Shown here: piece by piece, positions 10,071-17,133 of the stretch | How positions within the stretch are numbered: position 1 is the stretch's first letter | Layout of the letters: each line of letters starts with the position of its first letter | From: Granulicella sp. | GTDB taxonomy: Bacteria; Acidobacteriota; Terriglobia; Terriglobales; Acidobacteriaceae | Direction: 5' to 3' | Assembly: GCA_003133205.1 (NCBI GenBank) | Contig: PKWK01000284.1 | Span: 1-27,147, forward strand | DNA: 27,147 nucleotides | The notes under the pieces: generated by a model | What the model was told of the DNA's origin: nothing | Databases searched by the model: none | Seen by the model: only the letters and a program-made list of their open reading frames with translations | Program-made: the position numbers and the translations under genes

Positions 10071-11834
10071 GTGAAGATCGCTCTCGCCCAGATCAACCCG
10101 ACCGTCGGCGACTTCGCCGGCAACGCCCGCCTCATCCTCGACTTCACCGCGCGTGCCGCCGCCCAGGCCGCCGACCTTGTAGTCTTCCCCGAACTCGCCA
10201 TCTGCGGCTACCCGCCCGCCGACCTCCTCGAAAAATCCGCCTTCCTCGCCCGCGCTCAGCAGACGCTCGAAGAGATCGCAGCCTCCACCGCCAGCGGCCC
10301 CGCAATCCTCTGCGGCATCGCCCTCTCCGCCGAAGGCGACCCCTCCGCAGGCAAGCATGCGCGCAACGTCGCCGCCCTCCTCTCCCACGGCCGCGTCACC
10401 TTCCTCCAGCAGAAAATGCTGCTCCCCTTCTACGACGTCTTCGACGAGCAGCGTTACTTCGAGCCCGCCTCCCACCAATCCCTCACCATGCTCGACGGCC
10501 AACCCCTCGCCATCACCATCTGCGAGGACGCGTGGAATGACAAGGGCTTCTGGCCGCGCCGCCTCTACGCCGTCGACCCGGTCGACGAACTCATGCGCCA
10601 GTGGGCCACCCTGCCCGACCCCATCGCCGTCCACCCGCGCATCATCCTCAACATCTCCGCCTCGCCCTTCTGGTGCGGCAAGCGCGACCTCCGCCGGAAC
10701 ATGCTCGCCGCAATCGCTAGCCGTCACCGTGCCTTCGTCGTCATGGTCAACCAGGTCGGCGGCAACGACTCCCTCATCTTCGACGGCTCCTCCATCGTCC
10801 TCGCCCCCAACGGCGAAGTCGCAGCCCGTGCCACCTCCTTCACCGAAGATCTCGTCTTCTTCGACACCGACACATATCACCAATCGGGTGCCCCAGGTTC
10901 GAAGCAGGTCTCTCGTGTCGATCCTGAGGCCGTCACCACCGTCGCATGCCACACCGAAGACGAAATCGCCGCCACCTGGCAAGCCCTGGTGCTCGGCACC
11001 CGCGACTACGTCCGCAAATGCGGCTTCTCCAAAGCCCTCGTCGGCCTCTCTGGAGGAATCGACTCCGCCCTCGTAGCCGCCATCGCAGTCGAAGCCCTCG
11101 GCCCGGAAAACGTCCTCGGCATCGGCATGCCCAGCGAGTTCTCCTCCACCGGCTCCATCGAAGACGCCCGAGCCCTCGCCGCCAACCTCAGCATCCGCTT
11201 CGAACTAGTCGCCATCCACGACGTCTTCACGGCATACACGCGCACCCTCGAACCCCTCTTCGCCGGCACTCCCTTCGGCCTCGCAGAAGAAAATCTCCAG
11301 TCCCGCATCCGCGGCGCGCTCCTCATGGCGCTCTCCAACAAGTTCGGCGCGCTCGTCCTCACCACCGGCAACAAAAGCGAGATGTCCACCGGCTACTGCA
11401 CCCTTTACGGAGACATGGTCGGCGCCCTCGCCGTCATCGGCGACGTCTTCAAGACCCGCGTCTACGCGCTCAGCCGCTACGCCAACCGCGACCGCAAAGT
11501 CATCCCCCACAACACCATCGCCAAGCCGCCCTCCGCCGAACTCCGTCCCGGCCAGCGCGACACCGACTCACTCCCGCCCTACGACATCCTCGACCCAATT
11601 CTGGAAGCCTACGTCGAACGCTACCGCTCCGCCGAACAAATCCTCGCCGAACTTTCAGATTCAGCCCGCACCGCCGCCGGCGACCATATCGACCTCACCC
11701 TCATCCGTCGCGTCCTCTCCCTCGTCGAGCGCAGCGAATACAAGCGCCAGCAAGCCGCCCCCGTCCTCAAAGTCACGCAAAAATCCTTCGGCAACGGCCG
11801 CCGCTTCCCCATAGCCGTCAAAGTCGAACTCTAA
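10071..11834 (+). CDS. nadE: Glutamine-dependent NAD+ synthetase
   Basis: This 587-residue two-domain enzyme makes NAD+ from nicotinic acid adenine dinucleotide, ATP and glutamine. The N-terminal nitrilase-type amidase carries the catalytic triad: Glu41 (FPELAICGYPP), Lys115 (QKMLLPFYDVFDEQRYF) and Cys151 (TICEDAWND). Ammonia is channelled to the C-terminal synthetase, whose ATP pyrophosphatase loop SGGIDS is at 327-332, followed by TTGNKSEMSTGYCTLYGD and IAKPPSAELRPGQ(R)DTDSLPPYD. I chose GTG 10071 because (M)KIALAQINPTVGD is the family N-terminus; the longer frame from 10008 adds unrelated residues. The linker near residues 268-285 has atypical codon use and contains the 10-base core of the neighbouring hairpin repeat (10886-10895). 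A weak 6-bp inverted repeat, CAATCC/GGATTG (11867-11889), follows the gene. Confidence 0.95.
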   Translation: MKIALAQINPTVGDFAGNARLILDFTARAAAQAADLVVFPELAICGYPPADLLEKSAFLARAQQTLEEIAASTASGPAILCGIALSAEGDPSAGKHARNVAALLSHGRVTFLQQKMLLPFYDVFDEQRYFEPASHQSLTMLDGQPLAITICEDAWNDKGFWPRRLYAVDPVDELMRQWATLPDPIAVHPRIILNISASPFWCGKRDLRRNMLAAIASRHRAFVVMVNQVGGNDSLIFDGSSIVLAPNGEVAARATSFTEDLVFFDTDTYHQSGAPGSKQVSRVDPEAVTTVACHTEDEIAATWQALVLGTRDYVRKCGFSKALVGLSGGIDSALVAAIAVEALGPENVLGIGMPSEFSSTGSIEDARALAANLSIRFELVAIHDVFTAYTRTLEPLFAGTPFGLAEENLQSRIRGALLMALSNKFGALVLTTGNKSEMSTGYCTLYGDMVGALAVIGDVFKTRVYALSRYANRDRKVIPHNTIAKPPSAELRPGQRDTDSLPPYDILDPILEAYVERYRSAEQILAELSDSARTAAGDHIDLTLIRRVLSLVERSEYKRQQAAPVLKVTQKSFGNGRRFPIAVKVEL

Positions 11835-11963
11835 CCTCGCAGCTCCGCCGAGCCCATTTGGCCCCTCAATCCGTCTATTGATAGGATTGGTCTAAATAGT
11901 TCTCGCAGTACGACGATCTCCGCAACCTAGAAAACACCCGCCACCGCACACAGAAGGAACTCA

Positions 11964-13013
11964 TTGAAGAATCGATACGCAGTCCTGACGGCAGTTCTCG
12001 TCCTTTCGCTTACCGCCTCTGTGGCATTCGCCCAGGCCGTCGACGCTCCCGCGGCCCCCGCGCCCCAGGCCGCGCCCCCTTCGGCTCCCGCCGCGCCTGC
12101 CGATCCGCTTCCTCCGGCGAACCCGAAGTTCTTTACCGCCGCATCGCCCTCGGTCGATACCGTAAACGCCTTCCTCCACCAGGTCTGGGGCTTTGACACC
12201 AACCGCCTCTACCGCGTGATGGCCATCCAGAACACCCCCGCGCCCGGCGTCACCAAAGTCGTCATCTTCGTCACCAGCAAGGCTTCGGACGCCAAGGTCC
12301 AGGCTGCCACCTTCTACGTCACCCCCGACGGCAAGCACGCTATCGGCGAGGGTGCCGGCGTCGTCCCCTTCGGCGCAACCCCCTTCGCCGCCACCCGCGA
12401 CCTGCTCAAGGCACGCGTCGACGGAGCCAGCCGTGGAGCCGCCAGCAAGGATCTCGAACTCGTCGAATTCGCCGATCTCCAATGCCCGCACTGCAAGGAA
12501 GCCCAATCCACCATGGATCAGATCGTCAAGGACTTCCCCAACGCCCACGTAGTCTTCCAACTCTTCCCGCTGGTTGACATTCATCCTTCCGCCTTCAAGG
12601 CCGCCGCCTACGGAGTCTGCGCCCAGAAGCAGTCGAATGAAGCCTTCTTCAAGTACGCCGACGGCGTCTTCGACACGCAGGGAGGACTAGCAGCGAACAC
12701 GGAAGACACCCTCCTGAAGGCCGCCGCCATGCGCGCAGGCCTCGACGGCGCAGCCATCGCCGCCTGCGCTGAAACCCAGGCCATCAAGGACATCGTCAAA
12801 GCCGACATCAAGCTCGCCGAGGACGCCGGAGTCGAGCAAACCCCTCTGCTCTCGGTCAATGGCCGCCTGCTCCCCCTCACCGGCGTCTCGTATGACGGGC
12901 TCAAGCAGATGATCCAGTTCCAGGCCACGCTCGACGGCGTCAACTCCGGCGCAACCGCCGAAACCCTCGCCCCCAAGCCACAGCAGCCCACCCTCCAAAC
13001 CCTGCCAAAGTAG
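11964..13013 (+). CDS. DsbA-family thioredoxin-fold exported protein
   Basis: This is a 349-residue protein starting at TTG (AAGGAA 6 nt upstream). A signal peptide (MKNRYAVLTAVLVLSLTASVAFA) precedes an Ala/Pro-rich linker to about residue 52. Residues about 55-145 form a small N-terminal domain of the kind that precedes DsbA-like domains in acidobacterial proteins. The thioredoxin domain follows: VEFADLQCPHCKEAQ with CPHC at 174-177, and the cis-proline loop VEQTPLLSVNGRLLP near the C-terminus. It probably acts in the periplasm as a thiol oxidase or isomerase; substrates and a DsbB/DsbD partner are not visible here. The C-terminus is Pro/Gln/Thr-rich. A hairpin repeat begins 5 bases after the stop. 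Confidence 0.88.
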   Translation: MKNRYAVLTAVLVLSLTASVAFAQAVDAPAAPAPQAAPPSAPAAPADPLPPANPKFFTAASPSVDTVNAFLHQVWGFDTNRLYRVMAIQNTPAPGVTKVVIFVTSKASDAKVQAATFYVTPDGKHAIGEGAGVVPFGATPFAATRDLLKARVDGASRGAASKDLELVEFADLQCPHCKEAQSTMDQIVKDFPNAHVVFQLFPLVDIHPSAFKAAAYGVCAQKQSNEAFFKYADGVFDTQGGLAANTEDTLLKAAAMRAGLDGAAIAACAETQAIKDIVKADIKLAEDAGVEQTPLLSVNGRLLPLTGVSYDGLKQMIQFQATLDGVNSGATAETLAPKPQQPTLQTLPK

Positions 13014-13018
13014 CCATT

Positions 13019-13119
13019 GGGTGCCCCATGATCACCGAGCCCGAAACCGGGGTCCCCGGCGAGCGCACCTGCTCGCTGGGGTGGGAACGGGCGAGGTTAT
13101 CGTGGGGTTACTCACTTCG
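13019..13119 (+). repeat. GGGTGCCCCATG hairpin repeat, copy B
   Basis: Five bases after the stop of the thioredoxin gene. The outer stem is CCCCATGATCACC (13024-13036) with GGTTATCGTGGGG (13095-13107). The interior holds two further palindromes, CCGGGG-T-CCCCGG (13047-13059) and GCGAGC-GCACCT-GCTCGC (13059-13076). It is longer than copy A (101 versus 70 bases) because only the apical part differs. The long upstream extension of the next reading frame is translated from this repeat and is not genuine. Confidence 0.8.
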
Positions 13120-13176
13120 TCGCACCACCAAAGCGGTATAGACGCCCCTCACCGCCCCGACTATGCTCCGCTCAGG

Positions 13177-14247
13177 ATGCTCGCCCTCAAATCACTTGTC
13201 CGCTGGTCTTACGCCCTCACTGCGATGTTTCTGTTTCCAATCGCCATCGTCGTCATGGTCCGTCTGGTGCGTGTCAAGTCCGTCGCCTCTCCACTCCTCT
13301 CCTTCGGCATCCTTGCGAGCCTGCTCGCCGTCGGGCTGCTCTCTGCCATGGCCTGCTGGACGACCCGCAAGCCCACCGCCTCCCGCAGCCCCTGGGCGAT
13401 CGCCGCAAGCTGCGTCTACCTGGCCAGCGGTCTCCTCTTCCTCGGCAGCAGCCGCCACCTCACCCTCGCCAACTCCGAGTTTCTTCTTATTGTTGCTGGC
13501 GTCGGCGGCCTGATCGTCTTATCCCGCGGCACAACGACGCCCGCCCCAGCCGCCGCCCCCGTCAAACGCACTCCAGTCCCCGGCGACCGCACCAGCCTCT
13601 GGTTCGACCGGATGTCCACCATCATCTTCATCATCGCGACCTGGAAGGTCATGGAAGCCTGGTATCCGTGGGCCCGCGCTCACCATCTGCACGCCTACAC
13701 CGGCCTGCCCTTACTGCTCCTCATCGCCGTGGTAGCCCTCGTCACCGCCGTTCTGCACGAGTGCGGTCACGCCCTCGCAGCCTGTGCCTTCGGGATGAAG
13801 TTGCTCGGCTTCAACGCCGGCCCGTTCCAGTGGCGCAAACAGGAAGGGAAGTGGAAGCTCCAGTTCAAGACCTCCGGCATCGTGGGTGGGTCGGTCCACA
13901 TCCTGCCCTCCCACCCGGATCAGCCTGCCTGGCACGACATCTGCATGGTTGCCGCTGGTCCCCTCGTCAATATCTGCACGGGCCCGGTCTTTCTCTGGGC
14001 CGCTCTCCACGCCCAGGGCACACCCTGGCAGCCGGTCTGGTTCTTCCTCGCGCTCATGGCCTCCTTCTCCCTCCTGGTCGCTGCCTTCAACCTCTTCCCC
14101 TTCCGGTCGGCAACTGGCTCCTACTCCGACGGCGCCAGAATCCTGCAACTCCTCACCAACAGCCCCGTCGTCGAACTCCAGCGCGCCATGCGCCGCCTCC
14201 AGTCCTCCGTAGACCAAACCTCAACCCCGCAGCCAGCACGCGCCTAA
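13177..14247 (+). CDS. M50 family (site-2 protease-like) membrane metallopeptidase
   Basis: About 356 residues from ATG 13177; the open frame continues upstream only through repeat sequence, so I take the first ATG after it, although its ribosome-binding site is poor. Roughly eight hydrophobic segments are visible. The zinc motif HECGH (194-198, HExxH) lies in a membrane helix (VVALVTAVLHECGHALAACAFGM). The second family motif, NLFPF...SDGARI, near residue 310, supplies the third ligand Asp. Members cut transmembrane substrates such as anti-sigma factors or signal-peptide remnants. No PDZ domain is seen and the substrate is unknown. The order thiol protein then membrane protease hints at an envelope role, but a hairpin repeat separates them. 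Confidence 0.85.
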   Translation: MLALKSLVRWSYALTAMFLFPIAIVVMVRLVRVKSVASPLLSFGILASLLAVGLLSAMACWTTRKPTASRSPWAIAASCVYLASGLLFLGSSRHLTLANSEFLLIVAGVGGLIVLSRGTTTPAPAAAPVKRTPVPGDRTSLWFDRMSTIIFIIATWKVMEAWYPWARAHHLHAYTGLPLLLLIAVVALVTAVLHECGHALAACAFGMKLLGFNAGPFQWRKQEGKWKLQFKTSGIVGGSVHILPSHPDQPAWHDICMVAAGPLVNICTGPVFLWAALHAQGTPWQPVWFFLALMASFSLLVAAFNLFPFRSATGSYSDGARILQLLTNSPVVELQRAMRRLQSSVDQTSTPQPARA

Positions 14248-14255
14248 GCTCCAAA

Positions 14256-14602
14256 CTCCGGCTCTGCGCCGGAGCGGCTTCAGAGCCTCCGGAGAAATTG
14301 GTTCTGTAAGATAGGCCCGGACTTTAGTCCCGGCATCTCGAGCGCAGAATCAATACAGGGCTTTAGAGGATGATGAAAAAGGCGACGATTTGAAAGGGCG
14401 CGACTTCAGTCGCGCCATAAACGCTTTCTCTTCAAGGTGGCTTTAGCCACTGAGGGAATCTCCGCGTGGGGTAGGCGACTCTTTCAGCACCCTCTTTAGC
14501 CCCCCGGACGTGCCTTCTTAGTGCTGCGATGCTCCCGCCTTTCGGATTAGCGCGGGGCTTCAGCCCCACGAATAAGGTCAATAGAATCAAGGGCTTTAGC
14601 CC
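14256..14602. repeat. Cluster of CTTTAG/CTTCAG-centred palindromes
   Basis: There are at least six short palindromes sharing a CT-TT/TC-AG centre but with different arms. They are GGCT-TCAG-AGCC (14276-14287), GGACT-TT-AGTCC (14319-14330), GGCGCGACT-TC-AGTCGCGCC (14397-14416), GTGGCT-TT-AGCCAC (14437-14450), GGGGCT-TC-AGCCCC (14554-14567) and GGGCT-TT-AGCCC (14591-14602). Degenerate copies lie near 14359 and 14495. A separate hairpin, CTCCGGC-TCTGC-GCCGGAG (14256-14274), directly follows the M50 gene and may end its transcript. The arms keep complementarity while their sequence varies, so structure rather than sequence seems conserved. No intact gene lies in 14248-14927. Confidence 0.85.
14433..14502. 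repeat. 70-bp dispersed repeat, copy 2
   Basis: It is 68 of 70 bases identical to 4382-4451, in the same orientation. It lies inside the palindrome cluster and includes one of its palindromes at the left end and a degenerate one at the right end. Confidence 0.88.
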
Positions 14603-14927
14603 CGGGCACTTTTGAACCGCTGAAAATGGGCCAAACTCGCGTGTCAAGCCCCCAAACGACCTAACTCTATGACCCACAAGGAAATAGAGTTGGCATACTA
14701 GATATGGTTCAGGGTGTATAATTAAACTAGTAATCAAATAAGAAAGGCCTGGCCACCGCGCCAGGCCTTCTGCGTTTAACGCCGCAAGTTCAGGAACCAG
14801 AAGTCCTTATGTTTGAGGATTTTAGGAGTAACCCCAATGAAATGAGGATTTTACCGGTAACCAGCGTCTGTAAGCCTCAAAGAATCAGAAATTTACGCCA
14901 CAAGATACCCCGCGGTAAAAAAATACT
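14603..14927. other. AT-rich, gene-free island
   Basis: Base composition drops sharply compared with the flanks. It holds an inverted repeat AACTCTA/TAGAGTT (14663-14669 and 14685-14691), a perfect TATAAT (14717-14722) without a well-spaced -35 box, and a strong hairpin (14744-14769). Two 20-base near-copies lie 29 bases apart (14814-14833 and 14843-14862; TGAGGATTTTA then AGTAACC or CGGTAACC). No credible protein frame is seen. It may be the scar of a lost element or an intergenic RNA. Confidence 0.5.
14744..14769. terminator. Strong 10-bp-stem hairpin, terminator-like
   Basis: AAGGCCTGGC-CACCGC-GCCAGGCCTT is a perfect 10-bp stem with a 6-base loop, followed on the plus strand by CTGCGTTT. 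The T-run is weak on both sides, so direction and true function are uncertain. No active gene ends right before it. Confidence 0.5.
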
Positions 14928-15122
14928 TCATGCAATGTAAATGAACCGAATCAGGAACAGCACCGCCAGCAGGTAGAGCATCCAGTGTTGCCGACGCCCG
15001 CGCCCGGTCGCCAACTCCAGCACCGCAAAGCTGATCAGCCCAAACGAAAGCCCGGTCGCAATCGAGTAGGTCAGCGGAATGATGATGATGGTCAGGAAGC
15101 CCGGAATGGCAACCCGCGGCTC
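14928..15122 (-). pseudogene. 3' remnant of an NCS2 (AzgA-like) purine permease
   Basis: About 65 codons read IPGFLTIIIIPLTYSIATGL, then SFGLISFAVLELATGRGR and a final hydrophobic helix ending LIRFIYIA before TGA. This is the last two membrane segments of hypoxanthine/guanine permeases of the nucleobase:cation symporter-2 family. Upstream of about 15122 the similarity stops and the frame runs through the cupin gene's leader. The remaining ~350-400 residues are missing, so the fragment cannot transport. Confidence 0.75.
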
Positions 15123-15216
15123 GTGCCAATCGGAGCATAGGTTGTGCAGACTCGCAGTAAATTGAAATGGATGGAGATGTGTGGAGTAAGTACAGCATAT
15201 CGCGAGAGGATGTCCC

Positions 15217-15714
15217 ATGCACTCGATGACAGCAGATGAAGTAAAGAAAATCCTGGGCCTCGTACCGCATCCCCGCGAGGGCGGTTGCTACGTCCGCACC
15301 TACGAGTCAGGCGAGATGCTGCTGCCAATCGCGTTCGCCGCCGGCCGCTATCCCAGCGCGCGCCACACCGGCACCGCAATCTACTATCTGCTCGAGCCCG
15401 GCACCTTCAGCGAGATGCATCGCCTCAAGTCCGACGAGATATTCCACTTCTACGCCGGCGACGCGGTAGAGATGCTGCAACTGCACGCGGACGGCAGCGG
15501 AAGCATCGTCCGCATCGGCAACCGCCTCACTCAGGGTGAGCGTCCACAGGTAGTCGTTTCGCGCGACGTCTGGCAGGGCTCGCAGCTCGCGCCCGGCGGT
15601 GCGTGGGCGCTGCTCGGATGCACGGTCAGCCCAGGCTTCGAGTTCGAAGACTACGAGACCGCCACACGAGAACAACTCAGCGCCAGTTGGCCGGCGTTCA
15701 CGCAGCTCGTCTAG
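15217..15714 (+). CDS. Cupin_5 (DUF985) family protein
   Basis: This is a 165-residue single-domain cupin. MTADEVKKILGLVPHPREGGCYVRTYES is the standard DUF985 opening, followed by YYLLEPGTFSEMHRLKSDEIFHFYAGDAVEML (first cupin motif with the metal-binding His and Glu residues) and GAWALLGCTVSPGFEFEDYE (second motif). Family members are small beta-barrel proteins; some bind sugars or metals, and no general reaction is established. AGAGG lies 8 nt before ATG 15217; ATG 15226 is a possible alternative. The gene stands alone, with the permease remnant antisense to its leader and the pilin genes downstream. Confidence 0.88.
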   Translation: MHSMTADEVKKILGLVPHPREGGCYVRTYESGEMLLPIAFAAGRYPSARHTGTAIYYLLEPGTFSEMHRLKSDEIFHFYAGDAVEMLQLHADGSGSIVRIGNRLTQGERPQVVVSRDVWQGSQLAPGGAWALLGCTVSPGFEFEDYETATREQLSASWPAFTQLV

Positions 15715-15897
15715 CAACTCACGCGCCCCTCGCCCGAAGCCTGAGCAGGCCGCCGCCGCTGCGGTAGTGATGCTCCAATAGCCCGCATTTCATCGACAGC
15801 CCGCGGCTTCGCGGCTGCTTCCGTCCGCTCCGTGCTAGCGCAGGCACCGCAGCCGCACGTTACCAACGTAAGGCAATGTCGACAGCACCCTCATGCT

Positions 15898-15954
15898 TTC
15901 GACAGTTCTCCCGATAGGTCAATCAAAGCTCACATCGAATCGGGAGTGGTCGAA
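15898..15954 (+). promoter_or_regulatory. Two-part hairpin in the leader of the Flp pilin operon
   Basis: TTCGAC (15898-15903) pairs with GTCGAA (15949-15954), and CTCCCGAT (15908-15915) pairs with ATCGGGAG (15939-15946). This gives 14 perfect pairs interrupted by a 4x2 internal loop and closed by a 23-base loop. It ends 50 bases before the flp1 start. It could be a 5'-UTR structure controlling pilin mRNA, or a large operator. Confidence 0.55.
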
Positions 15955-16004
15955 TGACACTCGCGGACTCGGGGCCTACACGAAGCACAACAGGAGAAAG
16001 ATCA

Positions 16005-16190
16005 ATGAAGAAGAACATCAAAAATGCGTTTGTCGCCTTCATGAAGGACGAGTCGGGCCAGGACCTGATCGAATACGCCCTGGTTGCGGGTTTGATCGGC
16101 CTCGGCGCAGTTGCTGCCATGACCGGCCTCTCCGGCAAGATCGGCAATGCTTTCAACTCGGTCGGCAACAACCTGACGAATAACATCTAG
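16005..16190 (+). CDS. flp: Flp/Fap-type IVb pilin, copy 1
   Basis: This 61-residue prepilin is the major subunit candidate of the Tad pilus. A basic 18-residue leader (MKKNIKNAFVAFMKDESG) ends in glycine. The prepilin peptidase should cut there, leaving QDLIEYALV with the conserved Glu5-Tyr6 of Flp pilins. One long hydrophobic helix (ALVAGLIGLGAVAAMTGL) and a short polar tail (NSVGNNLTNNI) follow; the mature length is 43 residues. AGGAG lies 9 nt before the ATG. It heads the operon and is followed 2 bases after the stop by a perfect hairpin. Closely related to the second pilin at 16367. Confidence 0.95.
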   Translation: MKKNIKNAFVAFMKDESGQDLIEYALVAGLIGLGAVAAMTGLSGKIGNAFNSVGNNLTNNI

Positions 16191-16191
16191 C

Positions 16192-16208
16192 TCGCTTGAG
16201 ACAAGCGA
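16192..16208 (+). terminator. Hairpin immediately 3' of the first pilin gene
   Basis: TCGCTTG-AGA-CAAGCGA forms a perfect 7-bp stem with a 3-base loop, starting 2 bases after the flp1 stop. There is no T-run. It may protect the pilin mRNA 3' end or cause partial termination, so that the pilin is made in excess over the machinery genes. Confidence 0.5.
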
Positions 16209-16366
16209 CTACGTGACGCGCGGGAAAACGGAGGCTGCGGGCGGTGATGCGGCGCTATTCGACGCGCTGTCTCGCCGCTCAGCACCCACGTCGACCACCA
16301 GCGGCCGCGCGCCACGGCCACACCACGTCTTCCAACCCTGTAAGAAAACAACGGGAAAGAGAGCTA

Positions 16367-16552
16367 ATGATGAAGGAAACGACACTTATGTTGATCGCCC
16401 TTATCCAAGACGAATCGGGCCAGGACCTAATTGAATACGCTCTGGTGGCGGGTTTGATCGGACTCGGTGCAGTGGCCGCCATGACCGGCCTCTCCAGCAC
16501 AATCGGTAACGCTTTCAGCTCTGTCGGCAATTCTCTGGCGAATTCCGTCTAG
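16367..16552 (+). CDS. flp: Flp/Fap-type IVb pilin, copy 2
   Basis: This is a second prepilin of about 61-62 residues; ATG 16367 and 16370 are both possible, with GGGAAAGAGAG upstream. From the cleavage site on, it matches copy 1 almost exactly (ESG|QDLIEYALV and the hydrophobic helix). The leader differs (MMKETTLMLIALIQDESG: fewer positive charges, more hydrophobic), as does the tail (SSTIGNAFSSVGNSLANSV). The 176-base spacer before it holds the flp1 hairpin and no gene. It may be a co-assembled subunit, a minor pilin or a recent spare; sequence alone does not decide. Confidence 0.93.
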   Translation: MMKETTLMLIALIQDESGQDLIEYALVAGLIGLGAVAAMTGLSSTIGNAFSSVGNSLANSV

Positions 16553-16584
16553 TCAACTCGTACGAAGACCCAGGTGAGTTAAGC

Positions 16585-17133
16585 ATGGACGCTCAACGGC
16601 AGCAAATCCTATTTGCGGGAGCTTCGCTTCTATGCGCCAGCCTGGGTTCGATTCGGGACGTCCGTGAGCGCAGGATTCCGAACAGCCTTACCTTCCCGGC
16701 GATTGCTGCCGGTCTCATCGCGCACACCGTCGCTAACGGCTGGCTTGGACTGGGAGATTCCGCGCTGGCCGGACTCATCGCCGGCGGCATGTTCCTGGTC
16801 TTCTTCGTGGCGGGAGGCATGGGCGCGGGCGATGTCAAACTCATGACCGCGGTTGGATGCATCGCGGGCTTGCCCTCGTTGCACATGGTCGTGATCGCAA
16901 CCGCAATAGCGGGTGCGGCTTTTGCGCTTGCTGTCAGCTTCCATCACGGGCGACTGCGCGAGACGCTTCGCAATGTTGGCGCGCTGCTTCTGTATCATGG
17001 CCGTCGCGGCCTCGAGCCGCACCCGGATCTGAATCTGTCCAACGCGGAGGCGCTTCGCCTGCCGTTTGCACTGCCCATCGCAGCCGGATGTCTCTTCACC
17101 GTCTGCACCTTGGTCTGGGAGGCGCGTTCATGA
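16585..17133 (+). CDS. cpaA: Prepilin peptidase (CpaA/TadV, A24 family)
   Basis: This 182-residue polytopic membrane protease removes the leaders of the Flp prepilins. The two catalytic aspartates of the A24 family are in place: Asp25 in SIRDVRERRIPN and Asp83 in GMGAGDVKLM. The N-terminal methyltransferase domain of the PilD type is absent, as expected for CpaA/TadV. Hydrophobic helices lie around residues 8-22, 35-50, 60-78, 95-118 and at the C-terminus. AGGTGAG lies 9 nt before the ATG and is part of a weak AACTC/GAGTT inverted repeat. The stop overlaps the next start by 4 bases (ATGA), showing operon coupling. Confidence 0.93.
   Translation: MDAQRQQILFAGASLLCASLGSIRDVRERRIPNSLTFPAIAAGLIAHTVANGWLGLGDSALAGLIAGGMFLVFFVAGGMGAGDVKLMTAVGCIAGLPSLHMVVIATAIAGAAFALAVSFHHGRLRETLRNVGALLLYHGRRGLEPHPDLNLSNAEALRLPFALPIAAGCLFTVCTLVWEARS

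Noticed and set aside
13021..13176. N-terminal extension of the M50 protease frame
   Set aside because: The extension is encoded by hairpin repeat B, so the real start is placed at 13177.
14690..14722. Possible promoter TTGGCA ... TATAAT
   Set aside because: The spacing is 21 bases, too long for a sigma-70 promoter, and the only thing downstream is a hairpin.
14432..14737. Minus-strand frame of 101 codons across the repeat cluster
   Set aside because: It is a translation of the repeat family itself; the same peptide (YPTRRFPQWLKPP) appears from the other repeat copy near 4400, so it reflects shared DNA and not a gene.
14814..14862. Possible CRISPR-like direct repeats
   Set aside because: There are only two imperfect 20-base copies, no third unit, no leader and no cas genes.
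15923..16530. Paired antisense frames (87 and 83 codons) over the two pilin genes
   Set aside because: They mirror each other only because the pilin genes are duplicated; they are shadows.
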